Below are positions 1 to 7,832 of a DNA stretch of 34,801 nucleotides, one piece after another (the stretch's first letter is position 1; each line of letters starts with the position of its first letter). This DNA is from Reyranella sp. GTDB taxonomy: Bacteria; Pseudomonadota; Alphaproteobacteria; Reyranellales; Reyranellaceae. The notes under the pieces were generated by a model that saw nothing but the letters and a program-made list of their open reading frames with translations, was not told where the DNA came from and made no database searches. The translations under genes were made by a program, and so were the position numbers. Location: the NCBI GenBank assembly GCA_022844015.1, contig JALHMO010000070.1, positions 1 to 34,801 of the forward strand, written 5' to 3'.

Positions 1-213
1 ATCCTGACCTTCATCCTGGCGATGAACGCCTACGCCACGCCGTTCCTGCTGGGCGGCCCGCTGTTCAAGATGATGGCGCCGCTGGTCTACAACCAGTTCA
101 CCCAGCAGACCAACTGGCCATTCGGCGGCGCCATCGCCTTCGTGCTGATGGCAGTGACCTTGGCGCTGACGCTCGCCGCCAACCTGATCCTGCAGCGCAG
201 GGCCCGGGGCTGA
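1..213 (+). CDS. ABC transporter permease, C-terminal fragment
   Basis: The reading frame is open from the first base of the window and ends at the TGA at 211-213, so only about the last 70 residues are present. The visible part has a PFLLGGP motif, a short loop with NQFTQQTNWPFGGA, and a final hydrophobic helix ending in a basic tail (LILQRRARG). This is how inner-membrane permease subunits of the spermidine/putrescine type (PotB/PotC-like, binding-protein-dependent ABC importers) end. Such a subunit would pair with another permease, an ATPase and a periplasmic binding protein lying to the left of the window. The substrate cannot be told from this piece. An internal ATG at 22 is not the true start. 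Confidence 0.75.
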   Translation: MLTFILAMNAYATPFLLGGPLFKMMAPLVYNQFTQQTNWPFGGAIAFVLMAVTLALTLAANLILQRRARG

Positions 214-289
214 GGGGCCCTGCGCCCTCTAGACTGAAGCTCCCTTAAGTCCAGAGCGGGATTTTCTGAGGCTGAAGCACCAAAGATTA

Positions 290-385
290 CCTCACCCTGA
301 GGAGCGGCCGCAGGCCGCGTCTCGAAGGGTCGGCTGCTGCCCACCCTTCGAGACGCCACGCTGCGCGTGGCTCCTCAGGGTGAGG
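290..385. repeat. Intergenic palindromic repeat, family A copy 1
   Basis: A 96-bp element with perfect 16-bp arms, CCTCACCCTGAGGAGC (290-305) and its complement (370-385). A second perfect 13-bp inner pair, CGTCTCGAAGGGT (318-330) and ACCCTTCGAGACG (343-355), surrounds a short loop. It fills the gap between the permease stop and the stop of the minus-strand monooxygenase, so as RNA it could fold into a long hairpin ending transcripts from both sides. Related copies lie at 10182-10293 and 14386-14493. Confidence 0.9.
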
Positions 386-392
386 TTTTCGC

Positions 393-1700
393 TCAGAACT
401 CCAGCAGGTTGTCGCGCAGGTGCTTGTGGGCGTAGGCCTTGCGGACCAGGCCGCGGCGCTGCAGCTCGGGCACCAGGCCGTCGCACACTTCCATGATGTA
501 GCGCCGGTCGAAATAGGTGTTGAAGATCAGGAAGCCGTCGCCGCCCACTTCCTGCATGATCTCCTGCATGCGGCCGGCGACGCTGTCGGGCGTGCCGACC
601 AGCTCGATGCCCTGGCGGCCGCTGGTGGCGGTGGCGAGCGCCCGCGGCGTCTTGCCTATCCAGCCGGCGAGCGAGGACTGATGGCCGTTGGTGGTGAGAC
701 CCGCCGGCAACGGCTCGTCGAGGTCGAACTTCGAGAAGTCGATGTTGGTCAGCCGGGACAGGCCCGAGAGGTTCATGTCGACGTGGCGGCCATCCTCCTC
801 CGCCTGCAGGCGCTTGCGTTCCATCGCCGCCGCCACGGTGGTGTCGACGATCGGATAGGCGAGGAACAGCACCTTGATGCTGTCGGGGTCGCGGCCATAG
901 CCGGCTGCGCGGCGACGCACGTCCTCGCGAAACGTCTTCATCGCCTCGACGGTGAGCGCGTTGGTGATGATGGTATCGGCCCAGCGCGCGGCGAAGGCCT
1001 GGCCGCGCGGCGATCCGCCGGCCTGGCAGATCGGCACGCGGCCCTGCGGCGAGCGCGGCGCGTTGAGCGGCCCGCGGACCTTGAAGTACTTGCCGACGTG
1101 ATCGATCGGATGGACCTTGGCGCCGTCGCCGAACAGGGGCCGGTCGCGGTCGAGCACGACCGCGTCGGGTTCCCACCCTTCCCAGAGGCGGGTCACCACG
1201 TCGGCGAACTCGTCGGCCACGTCGTAGCGCTCGTCGTGCGGCAGGTGCCTGTCGCGGCCATAGTTCTCCGCCGCGCCGTCGTTGCTGCTGGTGACGCAGT
1301 TCCAGCCGATCCGGCCCTCCGTCACGTGATCGAGCGTATTGACCAGGCGGGCCATCAGGTACGGCGGGTACTCGCTGGTCGACAGCGTCGGCACCAGGCC
1401 CAGGGTCGTGGTCGCGGGGGCGAGATAGGAGACCAGCACCGCGGGGTCGAGCTTGGGCGTGCTCGCGGCGTACTTCAGGTAGACGTCGTGCGTGCCCTGG
1501 TAGGTGTACGGCACCATCGAGGAGTCCTCGATGATCATGTAGTCGAAGCAGCAGCGATCGAGCCCCCTGGCGAGGTCGAGGAAGAGGTCCGGCATCATCC
1601 AGCGCGCGAGGTCGCTGGCGCTGCCCGGCCAGCGCGAGCGCCATGTCTTCGGGCCGTAGCCCTGCGACAGGAACCAGGCAAGATGGAAATGGTCCTTCAT
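393..1700 (-). CDS. LLM-class flavin-dependent monooxygenase (NtaA/SnaA/DszA group)
   Basis: A 435-residue protein beginning MKDHFHLAWFLSQGYGPKTW, the typical opening of the nitrilotriacetate monooxygenase component A / DszA branch of bacterial luciferase-like enzymes. These TIM-barrel enzymes use FMNH2 supplied by a separate reductase, plus O2, to oxidise small organic or organosulfur compounds in the cytoplasm. Supporting segments are the EDSSMVPYTYQGTHD region near residue 58, TLGLVPTLSTSEYPPYLMAR near 98, GRIGWNCVTSSNDGAAENYG near 128 and the C-terminal VAGRMQEIMQEVGGDGFLIF. Length is normal for the family. The ATG at 1698-1700 has a GGGGCGG stretch just upstream. No flavin reductase is adjacent, so the partner must be elsewhere. 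The substrate is unknown; it is likely transcribed alone and converges on the palindromic repeat at 290-385. Confidence 0.9.
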   Translation of the reverse strand: MKDHFHLAWFLSQGYGPKTWRSRWPGSASDLARWMMPDLFLDLARGLDRCCFDYMIIEDSSMVPYTYQGTHDVYLKYAASTPKLDPAVLVSYLAPATTTLGLVPTLSTSEYPPYLMARLVNTLDHVTEGRIGWNCVTSSNDGAAENYGRDRHLPHDERYDVADEFADVVTRLWEGWEPDAVVLDRDRPLFGDGAKVHPIDHVGKYFKVRGPLNAPRSPQGRVPICQAGGSPRGQAFAARWADTIITNALTVEAMKTFREDVRRRAAGYGRDPDSIKVLFLAYPIVDTTVAAAMERKRLQAEEDGRHVDMNLSGLSRLTNIDFSKFDLDEPLPAGLTTNGHQSSLAGWIGKTPRALATATSGRQGIELVGTPDSVAGRMQEIMQEVGGDGFLIFNTYFDRRYIMEVCDGLVPELQRRGLVRKAYAHKHLRDNLLEF

Positions 1701-2060
1701 CGCCGCCCCGGAACTCCATCAAGTGTCGCGCAGGAGGCGGGAATCTCTGCCCTCGCGCCGAAGGGCATCCCATCCGTTCTTCGGGCGCATCACGACGCTT
1801 TCCCTCCGACGCATTGGCGACTCGAGGACGGTATAGAGCCTGGGTTCGGGCCGGGATGCGCCACCTTGGCGCGGGTCGCCCGCCCCATAGGCGCTAGACC
1901 TCCTCAGGATGAGGACTTTGCTGGACCGGCCAAAGTTAAGTTAGCGCCTATGGCCGCCCGCCCCCTCCCCTTCGCCGCCGGGGGTGACCGGCATCCGATC
2001 TTTCCCCGGACGGACGAAATTGCGCTCTCGGAAAGGCGAACTTCGGCCTAGTCTGTCGCC
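1701..2060. other. Divergent intergenic region without a gene
   Basis: This 360-bp stretch separates the minus-strand monooxygenase from the plus-strand NYN gene and must hold both promoters. I find no convincing coding frame; the open frames crossing it are antisense shadows. It contains the small inverted-repeat element at 1886-1952, described separately. I could not assign -35/-10 boxes with confidence. Confidence 0.6.
1886..1952. repeat. Small inverted-repeat element with CATAGGCG ends, copy 1
   Basis: Perfect 11-bp terminal inverted repeats, CATAGGCGCTA (1886-1896) and TAGCGCCTATG (1942-1952), enclose a 45-bp core. The core carries a single arm of the family A palindrome (CTCCTCAGGATGAGG, 1900-1914). 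A longer relative with the same terminal motif is at 20936-21127. It may be a miniature mobile element or an RNA hairpin; no target-site duplication is obvious. Confidence 0.6.
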
Positions 2061-2828
2061 ATGGCCGATGACCTTCGCCCGCGCCGCTTTGCCGTGCTGA
2101 TCGACGCCGACAACACCTCGCCCCGCATCGCCGCCGGGCTGTTCGAGGAGATCGCCCGGTTCGGCGAGGCGAGCGTCCGGCGGATCTACGGCGACTTCTC
2201 CAGCCCCCGCATGAAATCGTGGGCCGACATCCTGCAGCGCTACGCCATCGACCCCTACCAGCAGTTCGCATACACGACCGGCAAGAACGCCTCGGACATT
2301 GCGCTGGTGATCGACGCGATGGACCTGCTGCACAGCCGGCGGTTCGAGGGTTTCTGCCTGGTCTCCTCGGACAGCGACTTCACCCGCCTGGCGTCGCGGC
2401 TCCGCGAGGAGGGCGCCGACGTCTACGGCTTCGGCACCCAGAAGACGCCGGAGAGCTTCCGCCAGGCCTGCCGACGCTTCATCTACACCGAGAACCTGCT
2501 GCCGGAAGCCGTTCCGGCGACGCCCGAGGAAGGCGGTTCGGTCAGGGCACGCCAGCCGGTGAGCGCCGCCATTCCCCTCCTGACCAAGGCGATCGCGGAG
2601 ATGGATACCGAGGAAGGCTGGGTCGGCCTCGGCGTGGTGGGACAGCGGCTTTCCAACATCGCCTCGGATTTCGACCCGCGCACCTACGGCTTTCGCAAGC
2701 TGAGCGATCTGGTCCGCAAGACCGGCGCCTTCGAGATCGATCAGCCGAAGGACCGGGCCATGCGGATCCGGATCAAGCCCGTCGCGCCCAGGACCAGGCC
2801 GATGCCGCGTCGTCCAAATCCGCCGTGA
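2061..2828 (+). CDS. NYN-domain (PIN-like) nuclease with C-terminal OST-HTH/LOTUS domain
   Basis: A 255-residue protein. Residues about 8-150 form a NYN domain (LabA/DUF88 type). Its acidic positions are intact: D15 and D17 in VLIDADNTS, D79 in the KNASDIALVIDAMD segment, and D104 and D106 in LVSSDSDF. These metal-binding residues are expected for a PIN-like RNase. Residues about 165-245 (from PLLTKAIAEM through GWVGLGVVGQRL to FRKLSDLVRKTGAFEI) match the OST-HTH/LOTUS fold, an RNA-binding winged helix. The combination resembles a reduced bacterial version of eukaryotic MARF1. A role in cutting or guarding RNA in the cytoplasm is inference; the bacterial function is not known. The ATG at 2061 fits the start of the domain. 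It stands alone between divergent and spaced neighbours. Confidence 0.9.
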   Translation: MADDLRPRRFAVLIDADNTSPRIAAGLFEEIARFGEASVRRIYGDFSSPRMKSWADILQRYAIDPYQQFAYTTGKNASDIALVIDAMDLLHSRRFEGFCLVSSDSDFTRLASRLREEGADVYGFGTQKTPESFRQACRRFIYTENLLPEAVPATPEEGGSVRARQPVSAAIPLLTKAIAEMDTEEGWVGLGVVGQRLSNIASDFDPRTYGFRKLSDLVRKTGAFEIDQPKDRAMRIRIKPVAPRTRPMPRRPNPP

Positions 2829-2864
2829 GACGGCCACTCGGCGGCCTCATTGTCGACGACGACC

Positions 2865-2877
2865 GGACGATTCGTCC
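2865..2877. promoter_or_regulatory. Short inverted repeat upstream of the desaturase
   Basis: GGACGA-T-TCGTCC, a perfect 6-bp inverted repeat with a one-base centre, lies about 65-100 bp before the desaturase start. A second repeat, GCCGACG (2915-2921) with CGTCGGC (2933-2939), ends directly before the GTG at 2941. Either could be an operator or RNA hairpin. This rests only on symmetry. Confidence 0.3.
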
Positions 2878-2940
2878 CGTTGCCTCGATCACCGGCACCT
2901 TTTAAGAGGAGCCAGCCGACGCAGCCAAACGTCGTCGGCC

Positions 2941-3996
2941 GTGGGCAGGAAGGTTTCCCGTTTGAGAGGTACTGAGAACCCGGCGGTCCAGACGCCCGCC
3001 CCGATGGAGGCCCGCGCCTGGACGCAGATTCTCGCGCGCTACCGGCAGCCGAGCAACGCCCGGGGCATCCTCGAGATCGCCCTCACGATCATTCCGCTGG
3101 CCGCCCTCTGGGTGCTGGCGTGGGCGACCCTCGATGTCGGCTACTGGCTGGCGCTGCCGCTCGCCCTGGCGGCCGGCGCCTTCCTGGTACGGCTGTTCGC
3201 CATCCAGCACGATTGCGGCCATGGTTCCTTTTTCCGCCATCGGCTGGCAAACGACTGGTTCGGCCGGATCGCCGGCGTGCTGACCTTCACGCCGTACGGC
3301 GTGTGGCGCCAGATGCACGCAACGCACCATGCCACCACTGGCAACCTCGACCGGCGCGGCCGCGGCGACGTCGACACGCTCACGGTAGCCGAGTATCGCG
3401 CGCGCTCGATCTGGGGTCGCTTGCGCTACCGCCTGTATCGCCATCCGCTGGTGATGTTCGGGCTCGGCCCGGCCTATCTGTTCATCCTGCAGCATCGCCT
3501 GCCGGTCGGATCGATGCGGCGAGGCTGGCGGCCATGGGCCAGCACCATGGCGACCAATCTGGCGATCGTGGCGACCGCCGCCCTGCTGATCTGGCTCATC
3601 GGCATCGGCCCGTTCCTGCTCGTCCACCTGCCGATCGTCCTGCTCTCGGCCTCGGTCGGGGTCTGGCTGTTCTACGTCCAGCATCAGTTCGAGCACACGA
3701 CCTGGGCGAACGACGAGGCCTGGAGCCTGCACGACGCAGCCTTGTACGGCAGCTCGCATTACGACCTGCCGGCCTTCCTGCGCTGGTTCACCGGCGACAT
3801 CGGCGTGCACCATGTCCATCATCTGTGCAGCAATATCCCGTTCTACCGGCTGTCGCGCGTGCTGCGCGACCATCCGGAGCTGCGCGATGTCGGTCGATTG
3901 ACCCTGCTCGAGAGCTTTCGCTGCGTGCGCCTGGCGCTGTGGGACGAAAGGCAGGGCCGCCTCATATCGTTCCGCGAGGCCCGGGCGGCGGGCTGA
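2941..3996 (+). CDS. Membrane fatty-acid desaturase
   Basis: Up to 351 residues. It has the three histidine clusters that hold the di-iron centre of integral-membrane acyl desaturases: HDCGH at 90-94, HATHH at 126-130 and HHVHH at 290-294, with an extra VQHQFEH at 246-252. Hydrophobic segments lie near 45-90, 170-185 and 205-245, as usual. The enzyme would introduce a double bond into membrane lipid acyl chains using O2 and an electron donor. The start is uncertain. GTG 2941 gives the longest frame but has no Shine-Dalgarno sequence; TTG 2962 has AGGAAGG at 2947-2953 with an 8-base spacer and is the better-supported start; ATG 3004 is a third option. No desaturase-specific electron carrier is adjacent. 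Confidence 0.9.
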   Translation: MGRKVSRLRGTENPAVQTPAPMEARAWTQILARYRQPSNARGILEIALTIIPLAALWVLAWATLDVGYWLALPLALAAGAFLVRLFAIQHDCGHGSFFRHRLANDWFGRIAGVLTFTPYGVWRQMHATHHATTGNLDRRGRGDVDTLTVAEYRARSIWGRLRYRLYRHPLVMFGLGPAYLFILQHRLPVGSMRRGWRPWASTMATNLAIVATAALLIWLIGIGPFLLVHLPIVLLSASVGVWLFYVQHQFEHTTWANDEAWSLHDAALYGSSHYDLPAFLRWFTGDIGVHHVHHLCSNIPFYRLSRVLRDHPELRDVGRLTLLESFRCVRLALWDERQGRLISFREARAAG

Positions 3997-4050
3997 CGGC
4001 CAGGCCGGCGACGATTGCCCTCGCGGCGGCGGCGCGCCACAGTCGGCGCC

Positions 4051-4722
4051 ATGCATATTGGACTGATCGGCGGCATCGGGCCCGCCGCCACCGACTTCTA
4101 CTATCGCGGCCTGATCGACCGACATGCCGCCTCCGGCATCCCGCTCGAGGTCACGATCTGCCATGCCGACGTGCGCGAGATGTCGCGCAACATGAACGAG
4201 CACGATCCCGGCAGGCAGGCCGAGGTCTTCGCCCGCCTGGTCGGCCGCATGAAAGCGGCCGGCGCCGGCGCCGCGGCCATCACCTCGATGGGCGGCCATT
4301 TCTGTGTCGATGACCTGATCGCGATCTCGCCGTTGCCGGTCCTGAACGCCATCCCGGAGGTCGGCGCCGAGATCAAGCGTCGAGGGCTCGGGCGGATCGG
4401 CATCATGGGCACGCGCACGGTGATGGAGAGCCGGCTCTACGGCAGCCTCACGTCGGTCGAGGTCGTGCTGCCCGAAGGCGACGCGCTCGATCGGGTCCAC
4501 ACGGCCTACGTCACGATGGCCACCGCCGGCCGCGTCGATGACGCGCAGCGCCAGCTCTTCGTCGAGCAGGGCCGGAAGCTCTGCGAGCGCGGCGCCGAAG
4601 CGATCATGCTGGGCGGCACCGACCTGTTCCTGGCCTTCGAGGGAATCGACCCCAGCTTCCTGCTGATCGACTGCGCCGACATCCATGTCGACGCGATCTA
4701 CCGGACATCGTCGGGGTCATAG
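4051..4722 (+). CDS. Aspartate/glutamate racemase-family protein lacking the usual catalytic residues
   Basis: 223 residues from ATG 4051; the frame is open 12 codons further up but the family starts at MHIGLIGGIGP. The N-terminal GLIGGIGPAATDFYY glycine turn, the ICHADVREM segment and the GRIGIMGTRTVMES start of the second half match the RacX/YgeA branch (COG1794). In active members a Cys or Thr precedes an N-T-x-H motif and a second Cys sits in LGCT. Here these places read ITSMGGHF (78-84) and LGGTDL (187-192), so both catalytic thiols are missing. It may be an isomerase with altered chemistry, a binding protein, or inactive. It is followed by a hairpin at 4737-4754. Confidence 0.8.
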   Translation: MHIGLIGGIGPAATDFYYRGLIDRHAASGIPLEVTICHADVREMSRNMNEHDPGRQAEVFARLVGRMKAAGAGAAAITSMGGHFCVDDLIAISPLPVLNAIPEVGAEIKRRGLGRIGIMGTRTVMESRLYGSLTSVEVVLPEGDALDRVHTAYVTMATAGRVDDAQRQLFVEQGRKLCERGAEAIMLGGTDLFLAFEGIDPSFLLIDCADIHVDAIYRTSSGS

Positions 4723-4736
4723 TCAACGCTGGGAGC

Positions 4737-4754
4737 GCGCCACTCCAGTGGCGC
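4737..4754 (+). terminator. Hairpin after the racemase-like gene
   Basis: GCGCCACT-CC-AGTGGCGC is a perfect 8-bp stem starting 15 bases after the racemase-like stop. It is followed by TGACGTTTCGGTTTTCC, a broken T-rich run. A weak intrinsic terminator for the plus strand is the simplest reading; the two-base loop is tight, so the inner pairs probably open. Confidence 0.5.
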
Positions 4755-4781
4755 TGACGTTTCGGTTTTCCTCCCGAGCTT

Positions 4782-4828
4782 CATCATGTTGTCCTCCCTG
4801 CGCGAAGCGCGGGGAGGACAACATGATG
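4782..4828. terminator. 47-bp near-perfect palindrome between convergent genes
   Basis: Arms CATCATGTTGTCCTCCC (4782-4798) and their exact complement (4812-4828) continue through a T-G wobble into GCGC-GAA-GCGC. The result is a 22-bp stem with a three-base loop. It lies between the converging racemase-like and cyclase genes. A bidirectional transcription end is likely, although there is no T-run. It may also be a member of a dispersed palindrome family; no second copy is in this window. Confidence 0.65.
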
Positions 4829-4854
4829 TGCGAACGCGACAGAGCGAATCAAAG

Positions 4855-6672
4855 CTAAGCAGAGCCAGGAAGTTTGCTGATCTCCCGCGGTCGCCTCACC
4901 TCGAACACCGTCACCGGACGGGTCTTGCCCTTGACCACCACGTTGTCGCGCGGGTGGATGTCGTAGGCCCCGGCATCGGCGAGAGCGTCGAGGGTGTGCT
5001 GCGAGATCAGGAACTCGACCCCGTACTGCTTGGTCAGGCTCTCGATCCGGGCGGCGAGGTTGACCGCGTCGGAAATCACGGTGCCGTCCATGCGATGCAC
5101 CTCGCCGATCGTGCCCATCATCAGCGAGCCGGTGTTGAGGCCGATGCCGATGGCGATCGGCGCCAGGCCGGCGGCGCCTCGCTCGTCGTTGAAAGCGTCG
5201 AGGACCGCGAGCATCTCCAGGCCGGCCTTCAGCGCGTCGTCCGCGCGCGGGAACAGCGCCATGATGGCGTCGCCGATGTACTTGTCGATGAAGCCGCCGT
5301 GCGTGCGGATGACCGGGCCCATGCGCTCGAGGAAGGCATTGATGAAGGTGAAGTTCTCGTCGGGCGTCATGCTCTCCGACAGTGTCGTGAAGTTGCGGAT
5401 GTCGGAGAACAGGATCGTCATGTCCTGGCGCCGGTTGTCGCCCAGCGCGACATCGACGATCGACGACTTGCCGACGATCGCCAGGAAGGCCTTCGGCACG
5501 AATCGCTCGATCGACAGATTGGTATGCTTGAGGTCGAGGATGGTGCCGCGAACCGCGTCGCGCATGGCAGCGAAGCTGGCGGCGAGCTGGCCGATCTCGT
5601 CGCGCCGGCCGGTGTCGGCGATATCCTGCTCGAGGTTGCCCTGGGCGATGGCGCCGGCCTCGCCGCGCAGCTTGAACAGCGGATCGAGCAGCTGGCGCTG
5701 CAGCAACCGCGAGGCGATCCAGAACACCACGGGCAGCATCACCGCCAGCACCAGCACGGCGCTCAGGAAGACCTGGATCACTGCCTGCCGCGCCAGCCCG
5801 GTGTCGTAGGTGATCTGGCGGACGACGAGCTTGGAGGAAACCGGATGGCTGGGATCGCTGGCGCCGGCGGTCCGCTCGCCGCTGTAGACGGTGAGGTGCC
5901 GGCCGTCGGGATCGGCGATCTCCTCGCGGCCGCTCCTCTCGACCCGCCCGGCGAGCTCAGGGTCGAGCTTCTTGCCGACGTGAAGCAGGGACCACGCGCC
6001 CGCCGGGGTGATGAGATAGATGTCAACGTCCTTGACGTAGGGATTGGACCTCACGGCGTCGGAGAACATGTCCTCGAAGAAGAACTTGCTCATCCAGCCG
6101 AACGGCCCGTCGGCCAGGCTCTTGCGGACATCGGTCGAGATCTCGACGATGTAGTCCTTCCCCTTCGGGCCGAAGTAGCTGTAGGTGCGCAGGGTTCCGG
6201 TGAGCGCCGACATGTCGATGCCGTCGTTGAGCACCTTGCCCGCGTCATAGACGGAATCCAGGAAGCGCGTGAACGAGCTCTCCGGAAACTGCAGGTTCAT
6301 GTCGCTGGCGAGGTTGGTCTGGAAGACCTTGTGCGAGCGGTCGATGAAGTAGATGTGCTGGACGCCGTGCCGCCTGGTCAGCTCGTCGAGCTCGGCGACC
6401 GACAGCCCGGCGGGCGCGCGGCCCAGCCTCTCCAGCTCCGCCACGATCTCGGGCAGCACCTTGGCCATGTGCGCCACGATCTCCGCGTGTTGCGAGCGCA
6501 GCATGGTCTGGAAGATGGCGAAGCGCTCGGTGAGGCTGGACTCGAGGTTGCGGATCTCGGCGGCCTGCTTGTCGGAGACCAGCCGGTACATGGCGAGCGA
6601 CACGACGATGGCCGCGCCCAGGCTGACCGCCATGATCACCGCGAACAGGAACAGGCCGACCTTGCGCTTCAT
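4855..6672 (-). CDS. Membrane class III adenylate/guanylate cyclase with periplasmic sensor and HAMP
   Basis: 605 residues. A first membrane helix (about 6-30) is followed by a periplasmic region of some 260 residues that looks like a Cache-type sensor (HGVQHIYFIDRSHKVFQTN near 102-120). A second helix (about 300-322), a HAMP linker (about 322-380) and a class III catalytic domain (about 415-590) come next. Metal ligands D424 (LFSDIRNFT) and D468 (DKYIGDAIM) are present, as are K464 and T531 (the adenine-selecting pair of CyaC-type enzymes) and N538/R542 (DAVNLAARIE). It should therefore be active and most likely makes cAMP. It starts 24 bases after the MetE-like gene, suggesting it is the last gene of the operon that begins at 10062. 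No cAMP receptor or phosphodiesterase is visible nearby. Confidence 0.92.
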   Translation of the reverse strand: MKRKVGLFLFAVIMAVSLGAAIVVSLAMYRLVSDKQAAEIRNLESSLTERFAIFQTMLRSQHAEIVAHMAKVLPEIVAELERLGRAPAGLSVAELDELTRRHGVQHIYFIDRSHKVFQTNLASDMNLQFPESSFTRFLDSVYDAGKVLNDGIDMSALTGTLRTYSYFGPKGKDYIVEISTDVRKSLADGPFGWMSKFFFEDMFSDAVRSNPYVKDVDIYLITPAGAWSLLHVGKKLDPELAGRVERSGREEIADPDGRHLTVYSGERTAGASDPSHPVSSKLVVRQITYDTGLARQAVIQVFLSAVLVLAVMLPVVFWIASRLLQRQLLDPLFKLRGEAGAIAQGNLEQDIADTGRRDEIGQLAASFAAMRDAVRGTILDLKHTNLSIERFVPKAFLAIVGKSSIVDVALGDNRRQDMTILFSDIRNFTTLSESMTPDENFTFINAFLERMGPVIRTHGGFIDKYIGDAIMALFPRADDALKAGLEMLAVLDAFNDERGAAGLAPIAIGIGLNTGSLMMGTIGEVHRMDGTVISDAVNLAARIESLTKQYGVEFLISQHTLDALADAGAYDIHPRDNVVVKGKTRPVTVFEVRRPREISKLPGSA

Positions 6673-6696
6673 TGCACCGTCATCGGACCGCGGGCG

Positions 6697-7824
6697 TCAG
6701 GTCGTGCCCCATACCGCGCGGGCCGTCTCGGCGACGCGCTCCAGCTTCGCCCACTGCGCCTTCTCGTCGATCAGGTTGCCGCCGGCGACGCTGGCGAAGC
6801 CGCATTGGGTCGACAGCGCGAGACGGTCGAGGTCGACGTAGCGGGCCGCCTCGTCGATGCGCCGGCGAAGCGCGTCGCGATCTTCCAGTGCAGGCGTCTT
6901 GGTGGACACCAGGCCCAGCACGACACGGCGCTCCTTGGGCACGAGGCGGAGCGGCGCGAAATCACCGGCCCGCTCGCTGTCGTACTCGAGGAAGAAGGCG
7001 TCGACCGGGATGTCGTTGAACAGGCGCGCCGCCACCGGCTCGTAGCCGCCGGCCGCCATCCAGCGGCCGCGAAAGTTTCCGCGGCAGAGATGCAGGCCGA
7101 CGGTCATGCCCGGCGGGCGGCCATCGAGGATGCGGCGCATCACGCCGATGTACAGGTCGAGCAGCGCGTCGGGATCGCCGCCGTGCGTCTTCGCCTGCTC
7201 GCGCACCAGCGGATCGCACAGCATGGCGAGCGGCACCTCGTCGAGCTGCAGGTAGCGGCAGCCCGCCGCTGCCAGCTCGGCAATCTCGCTGCGGTACACC
7301 GCGACGAGGTCGTCGAAGTAGCGCTCCTGGGTGTAGACCGCGGGCTCGAAAGGCTGGGTGAAGCGAAAGAAGTGGAAGGCGCTAGGCGTCGGCAGCGTGG
7401 CCTTGGGCAGCGCCGTGCGGGTCAACCTGGCGAGCCGGTCGTACTCGGCCAGCGCGATCGGGCTGCGACGGCGAATGGTGCCCGACGCGACGCAGGTCGG
7501 CCATTCGAAATCCGCGCCCGCAGGGTTGCGGAAACGGAACAGCGACGGCCCGAGGCGGAAGCCGTCGAGGCCCTCGAAGAAGAAGCCGAACCACGAGGTG
7601 CGGGCGAGCTCGCCGTCGCTCGCGACCTTGAAGCCGAGCGCCTCCTGTCGCTCGACGACGCGGGCGATCTCCTGCTCCAGCACCCGGTGATGGGCCGACG
7701 CATCGATCTTGCCGAGGGCGATCTCCGCCGCCGTCTCCTTGAGGATGCGCGGGCGCAGCAGGCTGCCGACGATCTCGGCGCGAAACGGCGGGCCGGCCTC
7801 GGCGCTGGCCCCAGAACTGTTCAT
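6697..7824 (-). CDS. MetE C-terminal-domain-like cobalamin-independent methyltransferase
   Basis: 375 residues, half the length of MetE, matching only the zinc-containing C-terminal barrel, as in the YxjG/YxjH group. The zinc ligands are all present: H245 and C247 in GLHLCRGN, E280 in FFLEYDSERAGDF and C341 in LSTQCGF. QLDE at 193-196 is the usual substrate-binding motif. It would transfer a methyl group to a thiol such as homocysteine, but without the N-terminal folate-polyglutamate domain the methyl donor is unclear; core MetE-like proteins can use other corrinoid or small-molecule donors. The ATG at 7822-7824 follows the PPOX gene stop by 8 bases, so the two are probably cotranscribed. A much longer open frame upstream is antisense to real genes and is not used. 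Confidence 0.88.
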   Translation of the reverse strand: MNSSGASAEAGPPFRAEIVGSLLRPRILKETAAEIALGKIDASAHHRVLEQEIARVVERQEALGFKVASDGELARTSWFGFFFEGLDGFRLGPSLFRFRNPAGADFEWPTCVASGTIRRRSPIALAEYDRLARLTRTALPKATLPTPSAFHFFRFTQPFEPAVYTQERYFDDLVAVYRSEIAELAAAGCRYLQLDEVPLAMLCDPLVREQAKTHGGDPDALLDLYIGVMRRILDGRPPGMTVGLHLCRGNFRGRWMAAGGYEPVAARLFNDIPVDAFFLEYDSERAGDFAPLRLVPKERRVVLGLVSTKTPALEDRDALRRRIDEAARYVDLDRLALSTQCGFASVAGGNLIDEKAQWAKLERVAETARAVWGTT

Positions 7825-7832
7825 TGGGACGC

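Noticed and set aside
2902..4686. 594-codon minus-strand frame opposite the desaturase and racemase-like genes
   Set aside because: No family motifs; the plus-strand genes have complete histidine boxes and fold signatures.
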